DNA of 64,000 nt from Breznakibacter sp047600785 (GCA_047600785.1 JASGKH010000001.1:124001-188000), one strand, 5' to 3'; positions 1 to 9,185 are shown, counted from the first letter of the stretch. Made by a program: numbers and translations. The notes: generated from the letters alone by a model not told the origin.

Positions 1-610
1 CCCAATGTCTTCACTTTTTCAAGGCAATATGTCTTGAGGGATTCGTTGCCCATACGGGCCAATGCAAGCCTAATGGCCCATTGTTCTTTGGGTTTTTTTG
101 CGTCGGCCATCCGTTGCTCAAGCACTGGTACCACGCTGGTGAGGTCAATACGGCCGGCCAGCCGGACCAAGCGGAGATCTTTGTTTGTATGCGACACAAG
201 TAATGAGGCCAGTTTGGTTCGTACACTGTTTGAGAAGTCGTTGGGGGCAAATTCATCCAAATAGTCAAGTACGCGCAGTTTAGCGGCCGGTTCGGTATCG
301 GCCAGCCCGTTTTCGGCGATAAGCCGTACGGCTTCTTTTCTCACGTCTTCGTTTGCCGAAAGAATGCTGGTCTGGTATATAAGCCGGTAAGCGGTTTGTC
401 TGATGGCCGGATGGGGGGCATTGGTATAATAGCCCAATTCTTCAAGCAAAGAAATTGAAGGGGGGTATCCGGCCAGTTCATCGGTATATTCGTAAATAGG
501 CTCACCTTTGGCTACCTGGTCCATGATTTTGGGAATCAAATATTTTTCCTGGGAAAGAACAGGAAGTACACAAAACGGCAAAAGAAGTAAGCTCAGCTTT
601 TTTGTCATAC
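1..610 (-). CDS. Secreted HEAT-like helical repeat protein (3' end beyond window)
   Basis: The reading frame is open from an ATG at 610 to the left edge, giving 203 residues with no stop, so the C-terminus is missing. It opens with a signal peptide (MTKKLSLLLLPFCVLPVLSQ). The rest is a run of short amphipathic helices with alternating Leu/Ala patterns, such as IRQTAYRLIYQTSI, VRKEAVRLIAENG and LRLVRLAGRI, which resemble HEAT or armadillo repeats. Such repeats usually serve as protein-binding scaffolds, and here one would sit in the periplasm or at the outer membrane. It is divergent from recR. No enzyme motif is visible, and the HEAT assignment rests on pattern only. Confidence 0.72.
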
Positions 611-870
611 GGATAAGGGTTAAGAACAAAAGGCAAAAATATAAACGATTATTGATTGTGCAAATTTTTCTATTTTTTATAACGAATTTATATTGATGGG
701 GTTGATAGGAGGATGGTTCCCTTCGTATAAAGTATAATTGAACGCTTTTTCGGAACTTGTGGAAGGTGTTCCATGATATCGGGAAAAGCCTTACGGAGGC
801 TTTGGGAAGGACATTGCCCATTCACAAAAGGATTTACGCAATGGACCTCTCAAATTTTCGGTTTATCCAT

Positions 871-878
871 TACCTTTG
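871..878 (+). promoter_or_regulatory. -7 promoter element of recR
   Basis: TACCTTTG matches the Bacteroidota -7 consensus TAnnTTTG and lies 16 nt before the chosen recR ATG. No clear -33 TTTG is seen at the usual distance. Its position supports the start at 895, because the longer upstream reading frame would have to read through the promoter. Confidence 0.5.
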
Positions 879-894
879 CGCCAAATTTCTTTCA

Positions 895-1515
895 ATGAAC
901 GCCACCTCTTTTCCTTCACGGTTATTGGAAAATGCCGTGAACGAATTTGCCAAGCTACCCGGCATCGGCCGTAAATCGGCACTGCGGTTGGTGCTGCATT
1001 TGTTAAAGCAGGAGAAACATGCGGTATTTGCTTTTGCCGATGCGGTAAAGCAATTGCGCGATGAGATAAAGTACTGTCAGGTATGCCACAATATTTCCGA
1101 TACCGATGTGTGCAATATCTGCCACAATCCGGGGCGTAACCATCAGCTTATCTGCGTGGTGGAGTCGGTGCGTGACGTCATGGCAGTGGAGAATACCCAG
1201 CAGTTCAATGGGGTGTACCATGTACTGGGCGGCGTTATTTCACCTATGGACGGGATTGGGCCGGCCGATTTGAACATTGCCCAACTTGAACAACGTCTAG
1301 GTCAAAGCAACGGAGTTGAAGTGGTGTTGGCACTTCCGACGACCATGGAAGGCGATACCACCAATTTTTATCTTTACAAAAAGCTGGAAAAGATGCAGGT
1401 AAAAATAACCACCATCGCCAGGGGCGTATCCATCGGCGATGAATTGGAGTACATTGACGAAATCACATTGGGGCGCTCGCTGGTGAACCGTCAACCGTTC
1501 GAGTCTACGTTATAA
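895..1515 (+). CDS. recR: Recombination mediator protein RecR
   Basis: RecR acts with RecO, and RecF in many bacteria, to load RecA on gapped DNA during recombinational repair. The 206-residue product matches the family length of about 200. An N-terminal helix-hairpin-helix segment (FAKLPGIGRKSALRLVLHLL) is followed by a C4 zinc finger (CQVC...CNIC) near residues 58-73 and a Toprim domain with CVVES and the GVYHVLGG motif. The frame extends upstream to 757, but family alignment and the TACCTTTG box at 871 favour the ATG at 895. It heads a compact three-gene run with the membrane protein at 1528 and the HAD protein at 2031. Confidence 0.95.
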   Translation: MNATSFPSRLLENAVNEFAKLPGIGRKSALRLVLHLLKQEKHAVFAFADAVKQLRDEIKYCQVCHNISDTDVCNICHNPGRNHQLICVVESVRDVMAVENTQQFNGVYHVLGGVISPMDGIGPADLNIAQLEQRLGQSNGVEVVLALPTTMEGDTTNFYLYKKLEKMQVKITTIARGVSIGDELEYIDEITLGRSLVNRQPFESTL

Positions 1516-1527
1516 AAATCATCAACC

Positions 1528-2007
1528 ATGACAGCAAAAAGACATCTAAAACAACTGCGTACCATTTTTATCGTTATCGTATCGGGTTTGATGCTGTTTT
1601 TTTTCATTGCCTGGGCATTGGGAACAATGCGCGGGGCATTGGTGCAAATGGACCAGACGCAGCTTCATTACCTAAAAACCGTGGTGCTGTTGTCTGCTTT
1701 CGTAGGGATACCTGCGGCACACTATTTCCACAAGAAGAAAACCGGACACATTGTTCCGAATTTGAGTAACGTGGAAAAGATGGTCCGCTTCCGTACCAGT
1801 TATTTCATTAAGCTGGCGACATTCGAGGGGTTGGGGCTTGTTAGCTTATTGGCATACCTGCTGTCGAACGACAAAACCTTTTTGTTTGTGTTCGGATTGT
1901 TTATGGTCGTGCTGGCCATCAATTACCCATCGGTCTCCAAAGTGGCCGAAGAGCTACAATCCGACCCGGACGAGCTGTTTGAAGAAGACAGTCTCCAAAC
2001 GCACTAA
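1528..2007 (+). CDS. Hypothetical four-helix membrane protein
   Basis: This 159-residue protein has about four hydrophobic segments, near residues 13-33, 50-66, 93-110 and 115-132, and an acidic C-terminal tail (SDPDELFEEDS). It begins 12 nt after recR and ends 23 nt before the HAD gene, so it is probably co-transcribed with both. Small membrane proteins next to recR are common in Bacteroidota, but I recognise no domain with a known function. It should sit in the inner membrane with the acidic tail most likely cytoplasmic. Confidence 0.8.
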   Translation: MTAKRHLKQLRTIFIVIVSGLMLFFFIAWALGTMRGALVQMDQTQLHYLKTVVLLSAFVGIPAAHYFHKKKTGHIVPNLSNVEKMVRFRTSYFIKLATFEGLGLVSLLAYLLSNDKTFLFVFGLFMVVLAINYPSVSKVAEELQSDPDELFEEDSLQTH

Positions 2008-2030
2008 TCACTTTGCAAATAACACCACCA

Positions 2031-2468
2031 ATGACCATTGCGATCGATTTTGACGGGACCATTGTCGAGCACCGTTATCCAGCTATCGGCAACGAGCGTA
2101 CGTTTGCCATCCATACGCTCAAAATGCTTCAAAAACAGGGGCACCAATTGATTTTATGGACGTACAGGAACGGAAAGGAACTGGACGAAGCGGTGGAGTA
2201 TTGCCGTGGCAAAGGGTTGGAATTTTATGCGGTAAACAAAAACTATCCGGAAGAAATATTCGATGGGTCCATCAGCAGGAAAATTATTGCCGACGTGTAT
2301 ATCGATGACCGTAACGTGGGCGGTTTTCCCGGTTGGGGCGAAATATGGCACATGCTTAACCCCGATGCGTCGGACGCGGAGAAAATGGCTTATGCAAAAC
2401 TATATGACCAAAGCAGGAAAAAGGGACTTTGTGGTTTTTTCCTGCGCTTGTTTTGCAGGGATGTGTAG
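2031..2468 (+). CDS. HAD-superfamily hydrolase (BT0820-like)
   Basis: The 145-residue protein starts with the HAD motif I signature DFDGT near residue 5, where the first Asp would be the nucleophile. It ends the Rossmann-like core with a motif IV-like DVYIDDRNVGG. There is no cap domain of any size, which fits the small Bacteroidota HAD family typified by Bacteroides BT0820. It probably acts on a phosphorylated small molecule, but the substrate is unknown. A TTG at 2013 would add six residues; the ATG at 2031 is preferred because the HAD core starts right after it. It is the last gene of the recR run. Confidence 0.82.
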   Translation: MTIAIDFDGTIVEHRYPAIGNERTFAIHTLKMLQKQGHQLILWTYRNGKELDEAVEYCRGKGLEFYAVNKNYPEEIFDGSISRKIIADVYIDDRNVGGFPGWGEIWHMLNPDASDAEKMAYAKLYDQSRKKGLCGFFLRLFCRDV

Positions 2469-2476
2469 CGAACTTA

Positions 2477-2520
2477 AGTGCCCGGCCTTAATCCCATCTA
2501 CAGGATTAAGGCCGGGCACT
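2477..2520. terminator. Perfect 18-bp inverted repeat between convergent genes
   Basis: Two exactly complementary 18-bp arms (2477-2494 and 2503-2520) flank an 8-nt spacer. The element begins 9 nt after the HAD gene stop and lies before the end of the convergent DUF4834 gene. It can form the same stable hairpin on both strands, so a bidirectional terminator is the simplest reading. Neither side has the usual T-run, so it could instead be an mRNA-stabilising hairpin or a small mobile palindrome. Confidence 0.55.
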
Positions 2521-2585
2521 CTGCATAAGCTTGTGATCTGCCGGGACCATGTGCGTCTACGTTTCCGGACTTTATTTCAGTCGTT

Positions 2586-2849
2586 TTACTTTATCTCCTC
2601 AAAGTCGACGTAATCACCTTCCTTCGACGTGGGCTTGTTGAGATTTTCCTTGTTGGAAAACACGGTCACCCGATCTTTTTCCTGCCGGGAAGTGCCGTTG
2701 TTTTGGGCAAAGGGTTGTTGCGGCGAATAACGTTTCTGTAAATTTGTTATCCATCGTTTCAGCAACCAGGGAAACACGATCCGCCCAATAAATTTAAGCG
2801 CATAGTAAATAATCAGAATGATGAAGATGATTTTTAGAAATGATGCCAT
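2586..2849 (-). CDS. DUF4834 family small membrane protein
   Basis: This 87-residue protein has one hydrophobic N-terminal helix (LKIIFIILIIYYALKFIGRI), then a basic stretch and a polar tail that ends in an acidic DYVDFEEIK. That layout, length and tail match the Bacteroidota DUF4834 family, which has no known function. It lies 25 nt downstream of the S41 protease gene on the same strand and is probably in its operon. Most of it should face the cytoplasm, given the positive residues after the helix. Confidence 0.75.
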   Translation of the reverse strand: MASFLKIIFIILIIYYALKFIGRIVFPWLLKRWITNLQKRYSPQQPFAQNNGTSRQEKDRVTVFSNKENLNKPTSKEGDYVDFEEIK

Positions 2850-2874
2850 TTTCTGAAACTTGCTTCATTAAACA

Positions 2875-4485
2875 TTATTTCTCCAACTCATTGATGGCTG
2901 CTTTCACTTCCACATCCGATTTAAGGATAATGGGGTAGAACCCGTCATTATCGATAATGTTACGGGCCACGTAAGCCTTTATTTCGGTGGCGATGAGCGA
3001 TCGGGATACGGCCAATTGCGAAGGGTTGGTCCGAATGCCTTTCTTTTCGGCAAAAGCGGCCAATTGCGAGACCAACGCATCTCCATCCAGCTTATTATCA
3101 AAATCTTTGGCTGTTTTATATTCTTTTAACCGGGCGCGGTGCATGTCGGCATATTGGAGTGCAAATTGGTACAATGCGCCGCGTTCGCGCAGACGGTAAT
3201 AGTAATCGGTAATACTGGCCGTATCGCGGGGGATAAACACATCGGGCATGATGCCGCCTCCGCCGTACACCGTTCTTCCTTCTTTGGTTTTGTATTGGAG
3301 CGAATCGTTAAAGTGGATGCTGTCTTTTTGATAGAATTCACCGTGTTCGTAACGTTTCATAATGTCGGAATAATAATCGTCGGAGCCATTTTCGTAAGGT
3401 TTTTGAATGCTCCTTCCGCTCGGGGTATAGTAACGGGCCACGGTCAATCGTATGGCCGACCCGTCGGGAAGCGGGATCTGCTGTTGCACCAACCCTTTGC
3501 CGAACGAACGACGACCCACGATTACACCCCGGTCGTTGTCTTGCAGGGCACCCGCAAAAATTTCGCTGGCCGATGCCGAAAATTCATCGATGAGTACGGC
3601 CACGGGCATATTCTGGCAAGTTCCGGAGCCGTCGGCCAATAAATCTTTTCGGGGGCTTGATTTTCCTTCGGTGTAAACGATCATCTCCTTGGGACCTAAA
3701 AACTCGTTGATCATGTTGAAAGCCACTTCCAAAAATCCGCCCGAGTTGCCTCGCAAATCCACCAACAGTTTTTTACAGCCCTGCGACTTTAGCTTGGCGA
3801 TGCCGGTTATAAATTCTTCATAAGTGTTTTTTGCAAAACGATCTACCCTGATGTAACCTATCTGGTCGGTGAGCATGAACGACACGTCCACACTGTTTAC
3901 CGGAATGGCTCCTCTTACGATTTCAAAGTTGAGCTTGTCTTTAACGTTCGGGCGCAGAATGTTCACCTTAACCTTGGTTCCCATGGGGCCGCGCAGTTTT
4001 TTCATCACGTCATTGTTGCCGATTTTTATGCCGGCAATCGATGTGTCATTGACGGCCACGATACGGTCGCCGGGCAAAATGCCCAACTTCTCCGACGGAC
4101 CGCCCGATACGACGCTAACCACCATGACCGTATCGTTTTGGATGCTGAACTGGACCCCGATGCCGCCAAAATTGCCTTCCAGTTCCTCATTCACTCCTTC
4201 CAGTTCCTTGGCCGGGATGTATACCGTGTGCGGGTCGAGACGTTTAAGGATGTCGGGGATCACGGCTTCTACCAATTCATTTTTGTTAATGGTATCCACA
4301 TATTCCTCATTGATGAGGTTGAGTAGCATGTCGATTTTATTGGTTTGCGGATAAATGAGCAATTTGTCGTTGCCCCGTCCCATGTTTGACAACGTAAGAT
4401 AACGGCCTAAAAGGAGTCCGGCCAGAAGCACCACCACCAAAAATAGAGGCAGCAATATTTGTTTGCGTGTGTTTTGTATGGTCAT
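2875..4485 (-). CDS. C-terminal processing S41 peptidase (CtpA/Prc type)
   Basis: The 536-residue envelope protease is anchored by an N-terminal membrane segment near residues 10-29 and faces the periplasm. A PDZ domain covers about residues 100-180 (GIGVQFSI ... LGILPGDRIVAVN). The S41 catalytic domain follows, with substrate-pocket VDLRGNSGG near 242-250, the serine in EFSASASEIF (Ser305 by spacing) and the lysine in SFGKG (Lys330). The 25-residue Ser-Lys distance matches E. coli Prc. Such proteases trim or degrade periplasmic proteins from their C-termini. It is followed by DUF4834 and preceded 9 nt away by the dCMP deaminase gene. Confidence 0.93.
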   Translation of the reverse strand: MTIQNTRKQILLPLFLVVVLLAGLLLGRYLTLSNMGRGNDKLLIYPQTNKIDMLLNLINEEYVDTINKNELVEAVIPDILKRLDPHTVYIPAKELEGVNEELEGNFGGIGVQFSIQNDTVMVVSVVSGGPSEKLGILPGDRIVAVNDTSIAGIKIGNNDVMKKLRGPMGTKVKVNILRPNVKDKLNFEIVRGAIPVNSVDVSFMLTDQIGYIRVDRFAKNTYEEFITGIAKLKSQGCKKLLVDLRGNSGGFLEVAFNMINEFLGPKEMIVYTEGKSSPRKDLLADGSGTCQNMPVAVLIDEFSASASEIFAGALQDNDRGVIVGRRSFGKGLVQQQIPLPDGSAIRLTVARYYTPSGRSIQKPYENGSDDYYSDIMKRYEHGEFYQKDSIHFNDSLQYKTKEGRTVYGGGGIMPDVFIPRDTASITDYYYRLRERGALYQFALQYADMHRARLKEYKTAKDFDNKLDGDALVSQLAAFAEKKGIRTNPSQLAVSRSLIATEIKAYVARNIIDNDGFYPIILKSDVEVKAAINELEK

Positions 4486-4494
4486 TGCAATGGA

Positions 4495-4941
4495 TTATTC
4501 GTTTTCGTCGATCTGGACAATTTCAATTTGCGCTCTAGACAACAGCTTAATGCCGTCCTCGGTCCGGTACGATTCGGAAAAGACCACCCGTTTGATGCCG
4601 GCTTGTATAATCAGTTTGGCACATTCGATGCATGGCGATGCGGTGACGTACAACGTAGCCCCTTCGCTGCTGTTGTTTGAGCGTGCCACCTTGGTAATGG
4701 CATTGGCCTCGGCATGGAGCACGTAAGGTTTGGTAAAGCCGTTTTCATCCTCGCATTCGTTCTCGAACCCCGATGGAGTGCCGTTGTACCCATCACTGAT
4801 TATCATTTTGTTCTTCACCAGAATAGCACCGACCTGACGGCGTTTGCAGTAGCTGTTTTGCGCCCAAATACGAGCCATAGCCAAATAACGTCTGTCCAGC
4901 AGGTTTTGTTTCTCTTCGTTGGATTTTGTTTTTTCGTCCAT
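4495..4941 (-). CDS. dCMP deaminase (ComEB-like)
   Basis: The 148-residue zinc deaminase carries HAEANAI (zinc His and catalytic Glu) and the Cys pair PCIECAK, with the N-terminal CKRRQVGAI typical of dCMP/deoxycytidylate deaminases. It converts dCMP to dUMP, feeding dTMP synthesis. The frame is open to 4986, but the ATG at 4941 (MDEKTKSNEE) gives the usual family start. The S41 protease gene follows after 9 nt and is likely co-transcribed. A ComEB-like name reflects the family, not a role in competence. Confidence 0.9.
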   Translation of the reverse strand: MDEKTKSNEEKQNLLDRRYLAMARIWAQNSYCKRRQVGAILVKNKMIISDGYNGTPSGFENECEDENGFTKPYVLHAEANAITKVARSNNSSEGATLYVTASPCIECAKLIIQAGIKRVVFSESYRTEDGIKLLSRAQIEIVQIDENE

Positions 4942-5119
4942 AGATATTGGGGTGATAAGAGTGCGAATGTGCAAAAAAATAACCAAATAATGGGTTTAAT
5001 AGAGGTTAAAATAATGGATTACTAAGGCATTGCGACAATTTTACCGGTTGTTGTCGATCCATATATCCCACACAGTTACACTTCGCATATCAATGAGGAT
5101 CCACAAGCAGAAAAAGCAT

Positions 5120-5127
5120 TAAATTTG
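5120..5127 (+). promoter_or_regulatory. -7 promoter element of the 3-methyladenine glycosylase gene
   Basis: TAAATTTG matches TAnnTTTG and lies 37 nt before the ATG at 5165. A convincing -33 element is not visible. Confidence 0.4.
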
Positions 5128-5164
5128 GCGCAAAACAAGTCAAAGTTGGGTTATCGGTACACTT

Positions 5165-5731
5165 ATGCGTCTTCCACAATCTTTCTATTCCCGCGATGTA
5201 TTGGAAATTGCCCCGGATCTTTTAGGAAAGGTTCTGGTAAGGGACTTCGGCAATGGCGAAGAACTCCGGTTAATGATTACCGAAACAGAAGCCTACCGGG
5301 GCGAAGACGATTTGGCCTGCCACGCCAGTAAAGGCAGGACGCCGCGCACCGAAGTAATGTACCTTGAGGGAGGAAAGATATACGTTTACCTGATATACGG
5401 CATGTACTGGCTGTTGAATTTTGTAACAGGCCCAGATAACCACCCCCAGGCGGTACTCATCAGGGGATGTGAAGGAGTCAACGGGCCCGGGCGGCTGGGA
5501 AAGGTTTTGCGGCTCGACAGGTCGTTTTACGGTGAAAATTTAGTAACCTCCGACCGTATTTGGGTTGAAGATGCCACTGTTTCCGTTGGCTTGCCGATTG
5601 GGCGATCGCCACGCGTGGGTATCGATTATGCGGGCGACCATTGGGCTAACGTACACTGGCGGTTTACGCTGGGCGATACTATTCCATCGAAACCTTTATC
5701 ACGCGCCAGTTCGGCAAAAAAACGAGGCTAA
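5165..5731 (+). CDS. DNA-3-methyladenine glycosylase, MPG/AAG family
   Basis: This 188-residue enzyme would remove 3-methyladenine and other alkylated or deaminated purines from DNA. It shows the family blocks: APDLLGKVLVR at the N-terminus, the catalytic ITETEAYRGEDDLACHAS (the Glu that activates water), the intercalating-loop block YVYLIYGMYWLLNFV, and the C-terminal RSPRVGIDYA. The length is near the usual 190-200. The last 53 nt overlap, tail to tail, with the outer-membrane protein gene on the other strand. Confidence 0.94.
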   Translation: MRLPQSFYSRDVLEIAPDLLGKVLVRDFGNGEELRLMITETEAYRGEDDLACHASKGRTPRTEVMYLEGGKIYVYLIYGMYWLLNFVTGPDNHPQAVLIRGCEGVNGPGRLGKVLRLDRSFYGENLVTSDRIWVEDATVSVGLPIGRSPRVGIDYAGDHWANVHWRFTLGDTIPSKPLSRASSAKKRG

Positions 5732-6812
5732 GGCCGTAAGAATAATCCATGCGGTTGTTTATCAAGTCGTAATAGGCATCGAAAGTGGCGTCGAGCGTTA
5801 GCTGTTTTAAAAGCGAATAACCGTAACCGGTTTTTAGCGTAAGAAGTTGAGGGTTTTTACGGTAAACATTTGGCATATAGCTCGATAGTGATTGGAACAG
5901 ATAGTTGCCTACCGGGGCAAGGAAATTGTATCCGTAGAAATGCCCGATCCAAACCTGGAATTTCTTGCTATCAAAAAACAGACTGTTATGCAATGCCCAT
6001 CCTGCATGGAACGGCAGGGTGGAATCGTCGTCTATTTCACGGTAACCGATGTAATCCGATTTAATGCCGACTGATTTGTGCGATTTTCCTTCAAACCGCT
6101 TTTCCACTTCAAGGCCTGCAGTCCAATTCATCATGGTGACCGTCTGGGCTGCCAGCTGGGTGATTTGTCCGCCTTGGTGCCTGACCAGTAACGAAACAGG
6201 GGCGGTGATGTCCCATTGATTTTTTGTGCTCAGCAAATAGTTGCGGGAACTGATTCCGAACATCAGTTTTTCCGGATCGGAGCCGTTGTACCAGAGAAAT
6301 TGTTCCCAGTCGACCCATACATCGAACCAGTGCTTTTGGTCGTTGGAAGTAAAAAGAAATTGGACCCCGTTTTCGACGGGACGTGCATAACGCCGTTCGC
6401 TGTCGAAAACCGCATCGATAAGCCGATGGTGAATGGATCCGCGGAGCGATCCCATGACCAGTTCCAGATTTGAAGAAAGTTTTGCATGGATGGAAATGAT
6501 TGGTTTGACGATCGAAAAAGTATCCAATCCACTGTATTTCCTTAAATAAGCCCCCACTTTCAGCCGCACTTTGCTTCCCGCGTAATACATGAGCGACGGT
6601 TCTACATCGTTGCCCAAAAGGGTATACCCTTCCACATAATCGCCAAAATACTCGTTGTTTTTGAGGAAGTTCGTGTTTTCGATCCTCATCAACAACGTAT
6701 TGGCCAATGATTCGTCGAATTCAGGATAAGTGAATTGGCGGTTAAAATTGTATTGGGCCTTTATTTCTCCAATCCAAATGACACCACACAAAAGCACCAA
6801 ATACAGTTTCAT
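5679..6812 (-). CDS. Putative outer-membrane beta-barrel protein
   Basis: The 377-residue protein has a clear signal peptide (MKLYLVLLCGVIWIGEIKAQ), so the ATG at 6812 is preferred over the frame start at 6872. The mature part is rich in alternating aromatic and polar residues in short strands, such as VEPSLMYYAGSKVRLKVGAYL and FFDSKKFQVWIGHFYGYNF, and ends with strand-like GLSLVFLPNWRV. This is the look of a Bacteroidota outer-membrane barrel. No specific family is recognised. It stands alone between the glycosylase gene, which it overlaps by 53 nt, and dgt. Confidence 0.75.
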   Translation of the reverse strand: MKLYLVLLCGVIWIGEIKAQYNFNRQFTYPEFDESLANTLLMRIENTNFLKNNEYFGDYVEGYTLLGNDVEPSLMYYAGSKVRLKVGAYLRKYSGLDTFSIVKPIISIHAKLSSNLELVMGSLRGSIHHRLIDAVFDSERRYARPVENGVQFLFTSNDQKHWFDVWVDWEQFLWYNGSDPEKLMFGISSRNYLLSTKNQWDITAPVSLLVRHQGGQITQLAAQTVTMMNWTAGLEVEKRFEGKSHKSVGIKSDYIGYREIDDDSTLPFHAGWALHNSLFFDSKKFQVWIGHFYGYNFLAPVGNYLFQSLSSYMPNVYRKNPQLLTLKTGYGYSLLKQLTLDATFDAYYDLINNRMDYSYGLSLVFLPNWRVIKVSME

Positions 6813-6895
6813 AAAAGAGGGGATTAATTGTATACATTGGCTGATTACGATGGAATTGGGGTTAATGTTCAAATTTTACATCGGTCGGACCATTG

Positions 6896-8227
6896 TCAGA
6901 ACGATTTACTTTTAAGGCCTATGCCGTTTATTTTTCGGGAAAGTTCAAGTGCGTACACATCGGTCATGCCCGAAATAAAATCGACCACGTTTTGGATTTT
7001 TAGGTAAACCGTGTCGTTTGCACCGGGACTGAACTGTGCGGGGATGAACGGCAACATCAGCTTTGAGTAATTATTTTCGGGTAACGTCACTGCGTTGGTA
7101 AACTCTTCGAGCAATGAACCCAAAATTTTAAAACCGGCAATTTCAATTTCGGCGACTTTGGGATGCCGGTAAATACGCTCGTAGCTGAATGACTTGCAGT
7201 TGTCCAGCGCCTTTCCCATTTGCCCGGGCAAATGGTCAACCAACGCCTTTTCGAATTCACCGGCCAAAATAGGTTGATGGTTATCAATGAATATTTTCCC
7301 TACCGCTTCCACCAGTTTCCCGATGGCCATTGCCCTCAAAAATGCCAATTGTTCGTTCACGTCGGTTACTTCTGCTTCCACATCCTTGATACGTTGATCT
7401 ATGGCACTGGTTTCATTTAAATCGAAAAAGGCTTTGAGCAGTTCTTTGGCTTCGCGGGTTTGGATGATACCCAGTTTGTGGGCGTCCTCAATATCCATGA
7501 ACAGATAGCAAATATCGTCGGCGGCTTCCACTAAATACACCAATGGATGACGGGCGAAAACACTTGGTTTCTTTTCCGGAATCCCAAGTTTTTGGGCAAT
7601 GGCCCGGTAAGTTTCGGTTTCGGTCTGGAAAAAGCCGTATTTGTTTTTAACCATATCGGCCGATGTAAACGGGTATTTAACAATGGAAGCTAAGGTGGTG
7701 TAAGTTAGTGCAAAACCACCCGTCCTCCGGCCGTTGAATTTATGTGTAAGTATCCGGAGGGCATTGGCATTTCCTTCAAAATGTGTCAAATCGGTCCATT
7801 CTTTCTCCGTTACATCCGCTTGAAAACGTTTGCCCGGGCCGTCGGAAAAAAAGTGTGAGATGGCTTTTTCTCCACTATGCCCAAACGGAGGGTTGCCCAT
7901 GTCGTGGGCCAAACACGCGGCAGCCACTACCGAGCCCAGTTCATGGACCAGATCGGTACGCACAGTGCCACTGTCCTCCAAATACCTCGATACGATGTGG
8001 CCCAACGAACGCCCCACACACGACACTTCCAGGCTATGGGTAAGCCTGTTATGCACGAAAATACTTCCGGGCAACGGGAACACCTGCGTTTTGTCTTGCA
8101 TCCGCCTGAACGGCGACGAAAAAATAAGGCGGTCGTAATCGCGTTGAAATTGTGTACGGTCCGATTTTTCCATCAGGCGGTCTTCCTGTCCTGTCCGTGT
8201 GGCCGATAATAACTGGTCCCAATTCAT
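6896..8227 (-). CDS. dgt: Deoxyguanosinetriphosphate triphosphohydrolase
   Basis: The 443-residue HD-domain enzyme hydrolyses dGTP, and possibly other dNTPs, to the nucleoside and triphosphate. The HD-domain metal ligands are seen in HNRLTHS near residue 59 and AHDMGNPPFGHSGE near residues 114-127, with the dGTPase-specific RDYDRLIFSSPFRRMQDKTQV block before them and the substrate-site HPLVYLVEAADDICY in the middle. The length fits the family. It is 12 nt downstream of the YgjP-like peptidase gene on the same strand, suggesting one transcript. Confidence 0.92.
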   Translation of the reverse strand: MNWDQLLSATRTGQEDRLMEKSDRTQFQRDYDRLIFSSPFRRMQDKTQVFPLPGSIFVHNRLTHSLEVSCVGRSLGHIVSRYLEDSGTVRTDLVHELGSVVAAACLAHDMGNPPFGHSGEKAISHFFSDGPGKRFQADVTEKEWTDLTHFEGNANALRILTHKFNGRRTGGFALTYTTLASIVKYPFTSADMVKNKYGFFQTETETYRAIAQKLGIPEKKPSVFARHPLVYLVEAADDICYLFMDIEDAHKLGIIQTREAKELLKAFFDLNETSAIDQRIKDVEAEVTDVNEQLAFLRAMAIGKLVEAVGKIFIDNHQPILAGEFEKALVDHLPGQMGKALDNCKSFSYERIYRHPKVAEIEIAGFKILGSLLEEFTNAVTLPENNYSKLMLPFIPAQFSPGANDTVYLKIQNVVDFISGMTDVYALELSRKINGIGLKSKSF

Positions 8228-8239
8228 GTCAATTCATGT

Positions 8240-8959
8240 TTAGTATATCACCGTTCGATGCTTTTTCATCTCTTTTTCCCAAGCACCTGCCCGTCCATCG
8301 GTTACCTTATCCATTAACCGCCAAAAACCTTGTCCATGGTTTTTTTCCACGGTATGGCATAATTCATGCAACAGCACATAGTCGATCAAATGGTCGGGCA
8401 GCCTCATTAAGTGGAGGTTAAGGTTGATGTTGTTGGTGCTTGAGCATGAGCCCCAACGGGATTTCAGGTTTTTAATGAACGCGGAAGCATATTTAAACCC
8501 ATGTAAATTTGCCAGTTCGCGTAGCCTAACTGGCAAAAAGGCCTTGGCTTCGCGCCGTAAAGCCTCTTCGATGCCGTATCGGATGACTTCTTGTACCGAC
8601 CGTGTTTTTACATCAATGTGTTTTGGGTAGAAGATTTTTAAAAAACCGTCACGAAACACCAATCTAACATCCTTGACGGGTGCCGCTTCTATTTTTAAAG
8701 TAAATGTCCGGGTTTTGAATTGCGTTTGTTCATCGAAAATGGTCAGGTCGTTCTCGCGGATCTTCACTTTGGCCAATGCATTGCGCATCCATTCATGGTG
8801 CGTTTTTAAAAAACGGGCCACTTCAGACGGAGGTGTACCGTGCGGGATGGCCACTTCGATGCCTTTAAACGGCTTTACCCTGATGGTTAGCCGTTTGGTT
8901 CGCGGGCCTGAGGTCAACTGTACCGGTCCAATATCGTTTAGCTCAACTATCTCTTTCAA
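8240..8959 (-). CDS. YgjP-like (M48-type, DUF45) metallopeptidase
   Basis: This 239-residue protein carries the zinc motif HELCH at about residues 198-202 and a third ligand in NHGQGFW near 208, with the family's SRWGSCSS block about 30 residues before it. These are the marks of the YgjP/WLM-related DUF45 family, small predicted metal peptidases without a signal peptide. The physiological substrate is not known. It precedes dgt with a 12-nt gap. Confidence 0.88.
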   Translation of the reverse strand: MKEIVELNDIGPVQLTSGPRTKRLTIRVKPFKGIEVAIPHGTPPSEVARFLKTHHEWMRNALAKVKIRENDLTIFDEQTQFKTRTFTLKIEAAPVKDVRLVFRDGFLKIFYPKHIDVKTRSVQEVIRYGIEEALRREAKAFLPVRLRELANLHGFKYASAFIKNLKSRWGSCSSTNNINLNLHLMRLPDHLIDYVLLHELCHTVEKNHGQGFWRLMDKVTDGRAGAWEKEMKKHRTVIY

Positions 8960-9185
8960 AACCTGCGGATTAATGTTTTACCACGAACGCTAAACCTTTG
9001 TGCGAAATAAGTGAATTTTATAATGCGAGAACCATATTTTAATATTTATCAAACAGGTACCGGAAGGTTAAATGCCATGGAAAAGAATTTTAAGCCTTAC
9101 AGATGGCAGAGAAATTTGTTTTGTGCCAAAGGAACCGAAAGAACGCCCCTATTGACACCATCAATAAGGACATAAACAAAATCAG

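Noticed and set aside
757..894. N-terminal extension of RecR
   Set aside because: It would add 46 residues unlike the family and would cover the -7 box at 871-878, so the ATG at 895 is chosen.
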